A DNA stretch of 64,000 bases, from NCBI RefSeq assembly GCF_964204865.1, contig NC_135255.1, forward strand, positions 9,763,135 to 9,827,134, read 5' to 3'. Shown here piece after piece: positions 21,201 to 33,290 of the stretch. The stretch is from Styela clava (taxonomy: Eukaryota > Chordata > Ascidiacea > Stolidobranchia > Styelidae). A program made the translations under genes and the position numbers. The notes beneath the pieces are model-generated. The model was not told the DNA's origin. It did no database searches and was given only the letters and a program-made list of their open reading frames with translations. The first letter of the stretch is position 1. Each line of letters begins with the position of its first letter.

Positions 21201-24200
21201 GATTATGTGTACTTGTAATAAGTATGACGAGGGTAATGATGCCTGATATTTCTGAATTATTAAAATTGTTTATATTTAAAAGTGGTGAATATTTTATCCA
21301 TAATTTGCATGCATGAAAATTTAGCCAAAATATATGATATGGGTATCAAGGATTGGAGTGATGAAAATTATGTTGAAAAAATTGTATGATATGTTTGCTC
21401 GACGAAATACCATACTTGATAAAGCAAGTTGGACGGAAGATATGAAAACTTTTTGGTACTGCACTTAAACGATTTTGAATTCATCTATTATTCAGTAATA
21501 CCGAGAACACTCCTGTAATGAGATGACAAAATAAATTCAATAAATTATGTTTCAGTTCGCATATGCACTTCTGCATTGTTGACCCCGGGAGCACAAAATA
21601 CCCCGCTGTATGGATCTTAACTAGGTTTTTGAATTAGGAATTTATTTCGAACATAACATGGGCCCAAAATACGTTAACTATTGCCCAAAGTTCGTCCGTA
21701 ATGATCAGAATGGGTGATGCGCGCAGAACAGTCTGTGTATAAGTGAGTATACTTTTACCGAATGAAGGAATCTATCGGAACGATTTACTCTTACTTGGTT
21801 TTAAATTTCATTCTTCATTACATCACAAAATAAATTGGGCAGTCAATAGCAAATCAGGAGGTCAACGTATATTATAAACAATCATGGAAGTTTAATCGAT
21901 TTAGATTGACGTATTCAATAGCAAGAAGAAAATTGCGTTTCAAAATATGAAGCAATTCGATTGTCTTGCATAAAGTGAATACTATTTTCTATTTTATTTT
22001 GAATATTAGTTGAAATTCGATTATTAAGTTATCAAAAAAACATCGATTCGACAGATTTTGAATTTTAGTATCAAATGTGCTTATCGATGTAAGAGCCGGG
22101 GCTGATTCTTCGTTTTTTTTTATATTTTTTATTTTATTTATATATTATACAGCTCCCAAAATGGCAATATCTACCGTTACTCAAATCATTCTTTTTCATA
22201 TTTAACTTTACCACCATAATCTTTCTTTGCATGATTAAATTAGGCGGGAAATTATCACATGATCGTTTTATACTATTTCGGCGGAAAAAAGGCCACAGAA
22301 AATCCGCAGAATAAAAAAATATTTTGTTACGTATCACATCTGCACTTTTCACGCATTAGTTTTGCATTTTTCAGTTCGAATTCAACTAAAAGGCAAAAAG
22401 ACAGGACAATATTATCGCATAATTTGATTGCCGTGTCCACCTCTCGTGTCGAAGTATCATTGATCAACTTCGGGGGATTGGAAAAAATAGAAAATTATTT
22501 ATTGCCCATGGGTGATCGACTAGTATATAAAATTGAACAACAGATATGACATTACAGCGTATATCACGCAACAGAGCGTAGATAATGCCACGCACCGCAC
22601 GCAGCAAACCACACCTGCCCTGAAATGCGTGATGCGGTTAATTCGCTCAACGTACAGACGGAAAATGTCTTTCCTGAGGGAAATACGAATTTTAAATAAT
22701 CCCGCGGTTAAAAACAATCTGATTTATCATGCAAGGAGAAATTGAAACTCAGTTTATTTATTTTATTAGGTTTGTCTGATCTATTTTCGTTATATGTCCC
22801 ATTTTCATCTGCAATATGACGGAGATCGGAAAATATTTCAAATGGATGACGAATATATTATGTTTTGAAAAAAAAAATTGAACATCACAGATGAGTCGGA
22901 TTTTGAGTCAAACACACAGTACATAGGACAATATTAATCTAAGGTCTTACCTGATAATAATATAAAATAGCGTCGAATGAAGGCCTATTTCGGTCGAAAA
23001 AATATTCATTTCTCAGTGGGTCATAAAATTGCATCCTTTTTTCCCTGTCTCCCAACAAAGTATCTGGAAATTGGTCTAAAGTTTGCAATTGTGTCTCAAA
23101 TCGAAGTCCGGAGACGTTTATGACGATTCGTTCGCAGCAGTCGTGATCCATATCTGAAATGTTGAGTAAAAGTCGCAAAAAAGGCAAAAGTCTGAATACT
23201 GATATAACTGTCGTCTATTGGAGTAATTACAATGATGTTTGAATAAATGAATGCGATTTGAAAGGGAGTTTTAACATATGGCTCATGCCGAGATCAAAGC
23301 GAAGAGCTCGCCACGATTTACAGCTTGGAACTGCACATTAAGGTCTTAAAATTCAAACATGCTGTCTATATGGAAGACTTAAAATCTATTTCAGAGAAAA
23401 ATATTTAAATATCCAATACTTTTTAACAAATATATTACATCATATTATAGCTCAATTTCAAATTAATTAAAGTAAGAATTCATTGGCATTTTCCCAAATA
23501 CCTTTGCAGATATCAATTTAATTGTTATCACGGATCTCGGATATTATGTTTTGGATAATCAATAATAAAAATATTTGAGTTGTAAGCAAATTCAAAATTA
23601 ATATTCACATATAGTGAAATTTCATTTTGTAATATATTTGTAAAATTTAAGTCAGTTGTATGAAAAAAGAACAATATTAAATTAGTACTGTGTTTGTATG
23701 GTGAAATAAAATATTTTTTATACCTGCTGCGTGATCCAGTAACTTTTCTGTAGAACTCTCTGCCCGGGGAAAAAAGACATCTCCATCTACTCGCAGAAAC
23801 GAATGAGAGCTTGGAAACGTCCTGTAACAAAATTGCATTTTACTTAAGGTACGGAAAGTACTTTTTGAACTCAGATGCAGTCAACACCATGAGTTAAACA
23901 TTTCTGTTGTTGACAGTTCAAAAGATGATCTGTAAGAAAAAGACAATATTTTTGAACAATTGTCCAAAGATTTTTAACACATTCGTGGATGATATAGAAT
24001 TTGTCAGATATAGATATTTTTGTCAAGTCTCAATTCGATGACTGACCCTTTACAAGAATTTACTTCGAAATACCAGTTAGTTTATTATGTTTTTAACACT
24101 AGCAACACATTACGCATATGTGTGTTTCGTTAAGAGCATTTGATCCGGGAAAAGGCTTTGCTGGTTGAAATAAAACAGCGTCCACCTTTCCACTTCACCT

Positions 24201-27200
24201 TCGTGAATTATTTATTTATCGTCGGTGAAAAAGGTGGCTTCGATAATAGAAACTGCGAAAGAATATATGGAATTGTGACCGACAATTTATTTTTTGTTTG
24301 TACAAAGCTTCGAAAGAACAATATTCATCTCGTATTTCAGGATTTCATTTGGAATTTTCTAAAAACTACACATTAGGCAGACAAATATATTGTGGATAAA
24401 TGCAATTGTGTATTTAAAATACAAAACCCAAGTATAAAAACGAGTCACCCCATGCCGTACTAAAGTTGAACACAAGAAATGCAACCATTGGGCAAATGCT
24501 CCCATGAAGTTTCAGCTGTTCGAGGCTTTTGGGCGAAATGTAATTTTCGAAGGGTGATTTCCTTGAGCACAATAGCGTTGGCTGTTGAATAATACATTTA
24601 GCGTTCTTGAGCGTACAAGCTGATGTTATTGTACTTTCAATATAGCTTACATGTAAATTTACTTTATATGACTGGATAACATGGCGTCTTGCTTCAAGTT
24701 GCCCCGATTATAACGAAACATCAGTCTGCTTTTACACTACTAATATCTTTAAAGTTACCTTACTTCGCAGTTACATTTGAATAATTTGACTTTCATTTTG
24801 TAGCAAATACCTATGCATTCGCTACAAAAAGAGAAATTCTATAGTAAAAGAATTCGAATTCATTTTTTTCTGCTTCTTTCATTTCAAAATTTTGTAGTAA
24901 AAAAATTTCAGACACAAAGTTGACACCATTGGAATTTTTGTCGCAAATCTTTTGCAATATTTTTTGCTGCGACGGTCAATTCATCAAAATTATTGTAAAA
25001 CTAACTTTAGAAGAATTACACTCGCAAAATATATCTACCATGCCATATCGTGCACAAAAAACAAAAAATATCGATTGGAGGCGAGTACAATATATCACTT
25101 TATAAAATTTGCTGAATCTAAAACACAGATAGGAAAAATGTAACAACGATATCATGGAAGAAGCTGCGATTTTTAGAATAACATATTTCTACCGACCAAG
25201 CTTCAACATTGTGACAACTGCTCGCTGCTCGGGTAGGAATACCGGACAGGATTTTTGACCGGCCTGGCTAATGATATTAAAAAACAACGGATCACGTTTC
25301 AAACTGAACTTCATAATTTTATTGGGGAATTAATAAAATACAACTACTATATAAAATTACTTTTGTGGTATTAAACTGCTGGTGATATTAAAATAATTTT
25401 GTGGTTAGGTAATATACTATGTATTATTACATTGTATTATATTAATTTAATCCTGTAAATAGTTATTTGATTATTTATCATCATTCAAAATTTTTGCAAT
25501 ATTTGCATTTTCAGAAACATTATTCGATCCTTTTTTGATTTTTCTCAAATGATCCAGACTCAGTTGATTTAATTTGATCAAAAGATATAGAATACGAAGG
25601 TAAAACGAACTGGAATCGCTTAGTATATTAAAATTTGAACGACGAACATTCAGAATTAAAGAAAGTTTGCAAATATACTTCACACGTAAAAAAGCGTTAT
25701 CATCTCGAATATTTTCCGATTTAACCGATGCGAATTACATATCACAAGAAAATATGTAGGGAACTCAATTTTAGGTAAATAAAACTTTTTATCGATCTAT
25801 GCCCGCTCTGACACATCTGAGATAGACGTCCGAGAATGATGCCAACGAAAAGAATAAAAATTGAAAGCATAATATCTCTGAAAACGCAATTTTGTTTCCG
25901 AGAACATTCTGGAGATCAGACTGGATTAAAATTGCGTCTGCTCTTAGGATCTCATTTAGTGCGTGATTGAAGCGATCGATTGATCGATGCTTGAACGAAT
26001 GACTCCAGTCAGACGTTGTTTAGCAAAACAAACTGAGTAATAGATTAAACTAAATTAATATAAGAAACGATAAATCAGTATGAAAAAAAAAATAAAAATC
26101 AGTAAATGATAATGCACAGAAGCACTATTCGAAAAACTGTTAGACGACAACAACATGCACATTCGGACTGGGTTCCACCACACACACACAAGGAGAAACC
26201 GTACCTATATTTACAAATATATCCTCTTTGTCTACATGCTAATGTTTTCGCAAAAGGGGTCAAATTTGTTGATGTTGCATTTACAGTTCAGTCATTTATG
26301 TATAAATATAAGTTTTCTGCATATAGCAAATAATTTGCTGACATTTACACAGAAATTAATTGGCCATACAGGTTCAGACGCAAGGTACATGCTGTTTATT
26401 GCTATATTTTCACTGACCCGAAATATAGTCAGCATGTTGAATTGTTATAATTAGGAATACAACTGTATATTCACTTTACTCCCTTCTTTCGATTACTCAA
26501 ATGCAACTATGACCACGGGTGTCTGGTCGATAGATAATTATGTGGTATTTATGTGTACATTGTTGTAGTGACTGAGCCTAATCCCGGACAAAGGATCAGC
26601 ATTGTTCTCTACATTGTATAATTCTGCATTCAGATAACTACAATTTTACTAGATCAGCTACTGGATCAGATCATCTTTTCAGTTAATGCGGATAGAAGTG
26701 ATAACAAAAGGCTAAAATTTCCCCGATACGAGTATTTTTTGACAATGATCTTGTAAGGACCAAATCGATACAATATAACGTTAAAACAAATAATTAGTAT
26801 GGAGACTGATACATTTATAACAATTCGTAGGAAGAGCGACTAAAGATTGAATCAATTCTGTGATTGCCATTCTAAATATGCGACTCCAAAATTCTATATG
26901 AAAAAACGTTTAAGAATTCGATTAAGTGTAATAATTTAATCATCGGTACCTCCTCCTCAAGGACGAGTCCAACACCCCTTGATATAACCTGGAGTTGGGA
27001 CTTCTTTTAGTTCCTTCCTCACAACGTGTTGACGCAACGACACAGTTTCCAATAGACATCTTCTTTACATGCTATGTAATCCGACCTGGTTAATAACTTC
27101 TTCCTTAATCTACGCTCGAATCATATTTTCTATTTCTGTTGAGAATAGCGTTTGTGTACTAATTAATTGTTCTATGTATAAAATAGCAGTATGGGCAATG

Positions 27201-30200
27201 AGTGATAATTTCAAGAAATTTCATTGATCGTCTTAAAATAAACCTAATAATCAACATGTACAGGATGAACAAATATAGGTCTTTTCATCTCAGCCGTTGA
27301 AGGCATAATTACATCTACCCATGGTACGGAAATGGTAATTTACCAAAAGTGCTAAAATGCTAAAAAGAGGGATGGGTGAAAAAGAGTTGATTAGAGCTCA
27401 AAAAGTCTGTCCGTTATACACTAGGTATAATAAACACTTTCTTTCAGCCAAACCTTATATGTATTGCGCGTCGTGGGTTATCTTAGGCCTACAACCTATT
27501 TAACTCCCACATTCTCTTTTAGAATCACATCAAATTTCCCAATAATTTTCAACTTTTCCCTTTCATCAAATTTTTGCTTTTTCCCTTAACTGTTTACCTA
27601 TTGATCTATGTAGTTCAAACCAGAGAGATATTATTAAAATTAAACGGTAAGATATCACGATTTATTACTATTTATTATAATTCCTGAATAATTATCGGAA
27701 ACGAATATAAAATTACCCTAAATAGCCTGTCGAACTGAAATCCGCTATATCTCGTTTGCCATTGAGAAAATAGTACCGCAGCCAGAATGTGTTTTTGATC
27801 AGTCGTCTTACGTTTACAAGAAAATTCTGAATTCACATTCCACAAATTGACAGCCTAGAGACTTAGAAGGTAAAATGAAATTTAGGAGCAATATGACAAT
27901 TTGATCCCATGAGAGCGTTTCCTTTTGTCTGGCGTCTGATTTTAACGCATACTAACAATCGATACTGTCAAGTCAAAGCCCGTTAACTACTTTACTCAAG
28001 TACATTAGCCTTGAAGCTGAAACCACGTGGCATCATTATTATAATATTTTGAAGGAATCAACGCGTTGCGGTGCAGTTTCCTGCAAAAGGAGTGTGAGAA
28101 AGGAGTGCAAGTATTGCATAATCTGATATATCGTACTCATGTTTTAACAAAGCTAGCTAGTGATTTAAAGCCTACAACAGGGCTACTAAACTGGCGGACC
28201 GCGGTCCGAATCCGGACCTTTCGAGTATTCGATTCGGACAGCGCCCGATTCTATATTTCGATGCATTGGCCCGTTGGGTCAGGATATGTGTAGGTTTCCT
28301 TATATTAATGAATCAATTTTTTTTTCATATTTTTGGAAGTTATGTTATTATTTGCACCAAACTTATAAGAAAAGAACTGTGACGCCGTAACATTTAGAAT
28401 AGCGTTGACTGAATTAGCGAACAGTCACAAGCCGGAAACTATCGTACGGTATGAATGTTTAGTTTTTTGCTTTTTCCCAGTTTTCCACGAGTCGGTTTTC
28501 TGTTTACTCTCTAACCTCAATATTGTAGGCACTGAAATATATTTGGGCGCACTGTGAAACTATTTTCTGGTAAGACGGGACCCCAATAATTTCAAAGTTT
28601 TGTATACGGATTTTCGGTGAAAATAGTTGAGTAGCTCTGGCCTACAATACGATATATGAAACTTGATCTTTCGCTACAAGCTTAAACATTGTAATGAACC
28701 AACTTGAACCAATGAATCAAGCACTTGCGAAATAGTTTTTACGCCGTTTGATACTCGTATGTGAGAGCATGGAATTTTGAAACGGCAGTTTATTGCTATT
28801 GAAATATGAAATCACTTTGCGAAATGGTTATTGTCGCTGAGGTTTTGACAAATTATCACACGATCACCTATGCTCAATTGAGTATTATTAGGACAAACTA
28901 ATTTAGGTACTTAAACATATCATAGAATCACAGTAATTTCAAGTTTTCGTTATAGCCAACTGATCACTATGTTACGTGTTCGTTTGACATTGCGCTTCGA
29001 CTACCTGTGGGCTGTATGCAGAGCAAAGCGTGTGTCTCCATATTTCGCCAAAGTGACTTCAACTTGTATCTGATTTGTTACGATATGAATCTGGTTGTTA
29101 AACATGAAAGGTAGGTAAGCAATGCAATACTATCGTTACACCAACTAACAGTCTGTAACTGTAATCCTTTATAAACTGAATTGGTACTTGTACCGGTAGC
29201 TTATAGAAACATCGATTACGGTGTTATTGAAGTCACCCTTGTTTTAGGTAAAATTTGGAAACGCTTACATTCAATCTAAAGTATATATTGATAGTAATAT
29301 ATTGATAGTGGCAATATACCTCCACTGATCATATCAATTCGAATATTTGTAACTGTTATTAAAATATTTAATAGAATAATAATGAACCATATAAACGTGA
29401 ACTCTTTGTTTATCATCGAAAGATTTAGTTCTGAATATGTCAATAGCAATATTGAAAACCCTGTAAATACACAAATCGCCTTATTTTGTTTTAAAGCAGT
29501 GTAGCTAACTAATTTTGTTGTTGACATTGATCTTACTCTATTTCGTGCTAAAATCTGTTATCGTCAACCCAACCCACAATTTTAGTGCAAAACTACCTGA
29601 AATGAGTGTGATTCATTTCAAATTAAGTTTGCTTCTACTAAATTAGGCGAATAATGTCGGCCCAAGGATGTGTGTTGCAAGATCAAGCCTACCCAATTAT
29701 CCTCCAGTAAGCGACTGGGACAACATTTCTAACTGATTGGATTATAACCGTATTAACACCATGCGCTTCGATACCCCTTCGGTTATATTCTTAGCGTTTC
29801 TGGATAAATTATCTAGACTACCCAAGATTTAAAAGACACAATCCGGAAAGAATTTGACTTCATCATGTTGTTTTATCAATATACATACGGGGGCCTTTGG
29901 TATTGGAAATCGATCCTCGGAGTCGGGAAATACTCTTTAAACGAAAAACTTGCTAAAAAATAACCAGACACTACAAAAGAATTTTAGCGCCGAGGTACCA
30001 GCATGTGTCGCGAATACCCACTGAAGTTTTATGAAATTTAAACAATCTTCCGATGTAGACCGAAAACGCATTTCACGTGTAACGGAAGGCTGTAATAAGT
30101 CGCGAATATTACGCATTAGATAACATCACCAGGACAAATCACTTTAAAATATACATAACAATGATTTATTTTTTAACAATAAGACTAAAATGCTTTTCTT

Positions 30201-33200
30201 GTAAATCCTTTAAAATCAATTTCACTTAGGCAAGAAATTGAATAAAAATTCAGAATTCGTTGTTACGAAACCAACCTGTATACTTGGTTTGATTTCTCGT
30301 TGAAAAAATCTATTTGCCGTATTGCGTCTGCTATTGATACAATTTTCGACAACTGGTTTGATGGAAACACTAATCAGACTGGGTCTGATTATTTTTCTCG
30401 ACCTTTCAAATTACTGCTTCCAAACTACTCGAAGTTATGCAGATATAACATTTAACAGATTTTCCTGGCGTTCACAGCACAATGTGACTACTAATAATCT
30501 TTGTTATTGGTACCTGCGAACGTGCGTGTGTTTCATTCGAACGCACATGTGTCGTAAAATTTTATAACACATTTATATATGTCTTATTGTCTACAAAAAA
30601 AAGAAAAACAATTTTCAAAACGTTGCGATCGAATGTATATTATTAATTTTTTTTTATTATTCTGAAGGGAGGTTGCTTCATTTATTTTGTTTTTATCAAT
30701 TATTTTACCGTTTTTTATACTGATTAGGATTTCAAAATAAACTTATATATATTATATTACTTATATTCATCGATCGACAATATTTCATTTAGGAGGATAT
30801 GGAAATTTTTGACCTAGGCTGTTCCAACTCGGGTTTTCTGCTACTAAAACAAATTGTTGGCTATTTCTAGCCATCCTCCTAGAAACTATTATCTAATTCC
30901 CAATTTTAGAACGATATGTTTAACATATGTAAGAAAAATTAAATAAAATAGGTTCGTCCGACCTGTCCATTTCTCTTTATTAATCCAGTTCCCATTTTTA
31001 CCTATATGAATTTTCCCTAGCATTTTTCATCAGTTTAAACATAAAACATATAAATACTAATTTTGGTAATTCAAGAATTAACTCGTATACGGTATAATGC
31101 ATTCCAAACATCAACCCACTAGTTACATTTCTTGCAAGGAAAATTCAAAGTATTAGTTATTTCTCTGACAACTATTTAAATACAGCGGTCTAATTATTTA
31201 AACGGCTATTTCGTGGTAATAAAGACAGACCCACGACGTCATCTCTATCTCGTCAGCAATAATATACCAATAAAGGAAAACAAATCGAAAGTATAAAATA
31301 CTGCTATTTTGACTTCTTATTTGTCTCCAGTGAGAAAATAATTTAGATTATCGACATTGCTGTTTCATTTATAACGGCTTGCGACTCTGCCAAAAGGTTA
31401 TAACGTCAAAAGAAAACTATGTTCAATAATATGAATGATATAAGTCCATCGACACATCGGGCGAAAGCTGTAGCGGCTACCAATGGTTGAACTAAACTTT
31501 TCCCATTACCCTTCATTAGCGATTTACTGAGGTGCTTCGGTACAATAGACATATAATGTGTAATGCACTAGTGTAATATGAAGCTGAAGGTGAAAAGACG
31601 TACACAGCTGTTACGTCTTTGCGACTGGTTATTTTACCGCACATGATCCTGATGCTTTTTGAATAACTCTGTTATGTTAGCACAAATTTTCTTTAAACTA
31701 AGAAGAAATTTACTCATTTCACCTCATTATTGAACTGAATTTGATTCATTTTACTCTACATTTAATCTAATTATTCAAAACTCTTTCTCGTATATATTTT
31801 TTATATGACTTCGCTTTGAAAATTGAAAATTCTTCTCTGTACAGATTCTACCATTTGGCATTACAATGATCTGAATATTTATTGCATTCCGCCAGCAAAA
31901 AAAGTTCACGTCATAACAAATTTCAACAAAGAAAATCGCTGTCGTTAAGAAGGGTTAAGATAAAAAGGACAATCGGAGTGACAGGATTAGATTTATGACA
32001 CATTAAAGCACGGTGATGATCGATATATGCCAATTACTTTTCATCAATAATAAAATTATGATCTTCATTAAAGTAGTATTGAAGAAATAACTAAATTCAA
32101 AAATCCACACAATTCTCAAATGCTCTGCTATCCATGCGTAAACGATCATGAAAATATCTACACAAAATTATACAAATTGAAGCAAATAGGTTCGATGCGG
32201 TTCTTGTAAGTCACTCCAAACAATGCTCAAAGCAGTACGATTGAATATATATATGGTCATTCTGTATAAATATTGGAAAATTGAAAGAAAGTCAGAAACG
32301 CTTATGGAAATAACTGGGGGTTTTAAGGCAATATATTCTCATTTATCTATATGGTCTAATCCAATTTAAAAATTATGTTTAGTGAAGGCATAGAAACCGT
32401 TTTTTTATCAATTTCATTTATTACAGAAATCAGTGAAAAATCGAAGAATGGTTTTAAACCTAACTCGCGAGACAGGCAACAATTATGAAACAATTTGAGT
32501 TTTGACAAACGAGAGATTTTGTGATAAATACTTCATTCATTCCGAACTTTCTTTATTTGGCTGCTCATTTAAATAGTGATCAAATAATCAGAAAAACGAC
32601 ATATTCGGATACTTGTGTACATCAGGAATCCTATCACGATTTTTCCAACAAATTTTCCTTGATTTACTGTCATTGTTATCAGTTTTCTTTTTCCTTACCA
32701 TAATTACATTTTCCTTATAAAAGCGGATATGTGAACTTAGAAATATTATTATTTTTTTATTATAAAACCATTCTTTTTTATATCGGCGTTTAATAACATC
32801 TTTGAAGAAGGAGATGGGAAACCTTGGGTAAAAAATTACCTTTATCAGATAATAAGTGAATATCGAAGGAATTTCTGTCGAAAGTTCATAATGGTAATAA
32901 AAAGTATTAGTAAGGCAACTGCAGCAGGTACGAATTGGAACTAAGGATATTTGGGGCGATTAAAGAAGCTGAAGACAACATGCTCTTCAGATTGTTTTTC
33001 AAATAATATCCATGAATTAGGGGAATTTGTTTAATTAAATCTGTTACTGCTACCATACGATGAAGTGCTCGCAATCAATATGCTTGTGCAAAACGTAAAT
33101 AAACACACGATTTCTCAAACTATCGGATTTTCACCACTTTCGTTTGAGATATGAAACACGAACACGACATTGTGATTTTGTTGTCAAATTATGACGTCAC

Positions 33201-33290
33201 TCGAATTTACCTCTGATTATGGTTCCTGTGGTGGCAGGTGGTAAATGAACCCGCCACTCCCGAGTCCAAGCCCGCCATTGCAAACTCCAT
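15236..33290 (-). CDS. Voltage-gated K+ channel, Shaker/Kv1 family (586 aa, six coding exons)
   Basis: Pore-forming subunit of a tetrameric plasma-membrane delayed-rectifier or A-type K+ channel. Exons on the minus strand: 33290-33211, 23821-23724, 23153-22951, 17212-17031, 16730-16016, 15718-15236. All junctions are GT-AG and phases match throughout. Residues 1-27 ([11 protein letters not shown]..., then HHRNHNQR) resemble an N-type inactivation ball. Residues 61-187 are the T1 tetramerisation domain ([28 protein letters not shown]). S1 is about 199-219, followed by a long S1-S2 loop with an NST site at 230. S2 is about 273-293 and S3 302-323. S4 is at 341-365 with regularly spaced Arg/Lys ([17 protein letters not shown]). 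S5 is about 378-399, the selectivity filter TMTTVGYGD is at 423-431, and S6 has the PVPV bend. The C-terminus ETDV is a PDZ ligand. Arg433 occupies the external TEA site. An in-frame upstream ATG at 33395 exists, but the ball-like start at 33290 is favoured. Best match by eye is KCNA4-like. Confidence 0.93.
19358..19620 (+). pseudogene. hAT transposase C-terminal relic
   Basis: The frame contains [20 protein letters not shown] followed by [10 protein letters not shown], the hallmark dimerisation region of hAT (Ac/hobo/Tam3) transposases: a Tyr-Pro block, then the Ser-Glu-Arg-x-Phe-Ser-x-x-Gly motif. The RNase-H-like catalytic core and zinc-finger N-terminus are absent. The frame then runs into the dispersed repeat, so the tail beyond about 19620 is not transposase. 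No functional enzyme is encoded. Confidence 0.85.
19640..19950 (+). repeat. Dispersed repeat family, copy 3 (nested in hAT)
   Basis: Core attgctttgaaattttcaat followed by ggttaaaaatt, then the 3' block cttcgtgtccatatatttga. It is embedded in the hAT element right after the transposase relic, so this copy inserted after the hAT arrived, or was mobilised with it. Confidence 0.7.
28178..28639. mobile_element. hAT-type MITE (462 bp), perfect target duplication
   Basis: The left end is CAGGGCTACTAAACTGG and the right end, on the minus strand, is CAGAGCTACTCAACT. The flanking 8-bp duplications are identical: gcctacaa at 28170-28177 and at 28640-28647. A ggcggaccgcggtccgaatc block follows the left terminus, a hallmark style of hAT MITEs. 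Non-coding. It lies in Kv intron 1. Confidence 0.9.
33192..33199. promoter_or_regulatory. Palindromic CRE (TGACGTCA)
   Basis: A consensus cAMP-response element, TGACGTCA, lies about 10 bp inside intron 1 of the Kv gene, next to the donor of its first coding exon. Position close to the gene start fits a regulatory role, but a single 8-bp match is weak evidence. Confidence 0.3.

Larger units (their letters stand above)
17213..22950 (-). other. Kv channel intron 3
   Basis: Intron within the T1 domain coding region, between codons for Gln127 and Ser128. It holds the hAT element 18960-20078, which contains dispersed-repeat copy 3. No alternative exon resembling T1 or S1 sequence was seen in the remainder. 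Confidence 0.6.
23822..33210 (-). other. Kv channel intron 1 (9.4 kb)
   Basis: Separates the N-terminal ball-like exon from the rest of the channel. It contains the MITE 28178-28639. Otherwise it is AT-rich, with homopolymer runs and no recognised gene, RNA or transposon end. Alternative 5' exons that would give other N-termini, as known for Shaker genes, could lie here but none is evident by eye. Confidence 0.55.
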
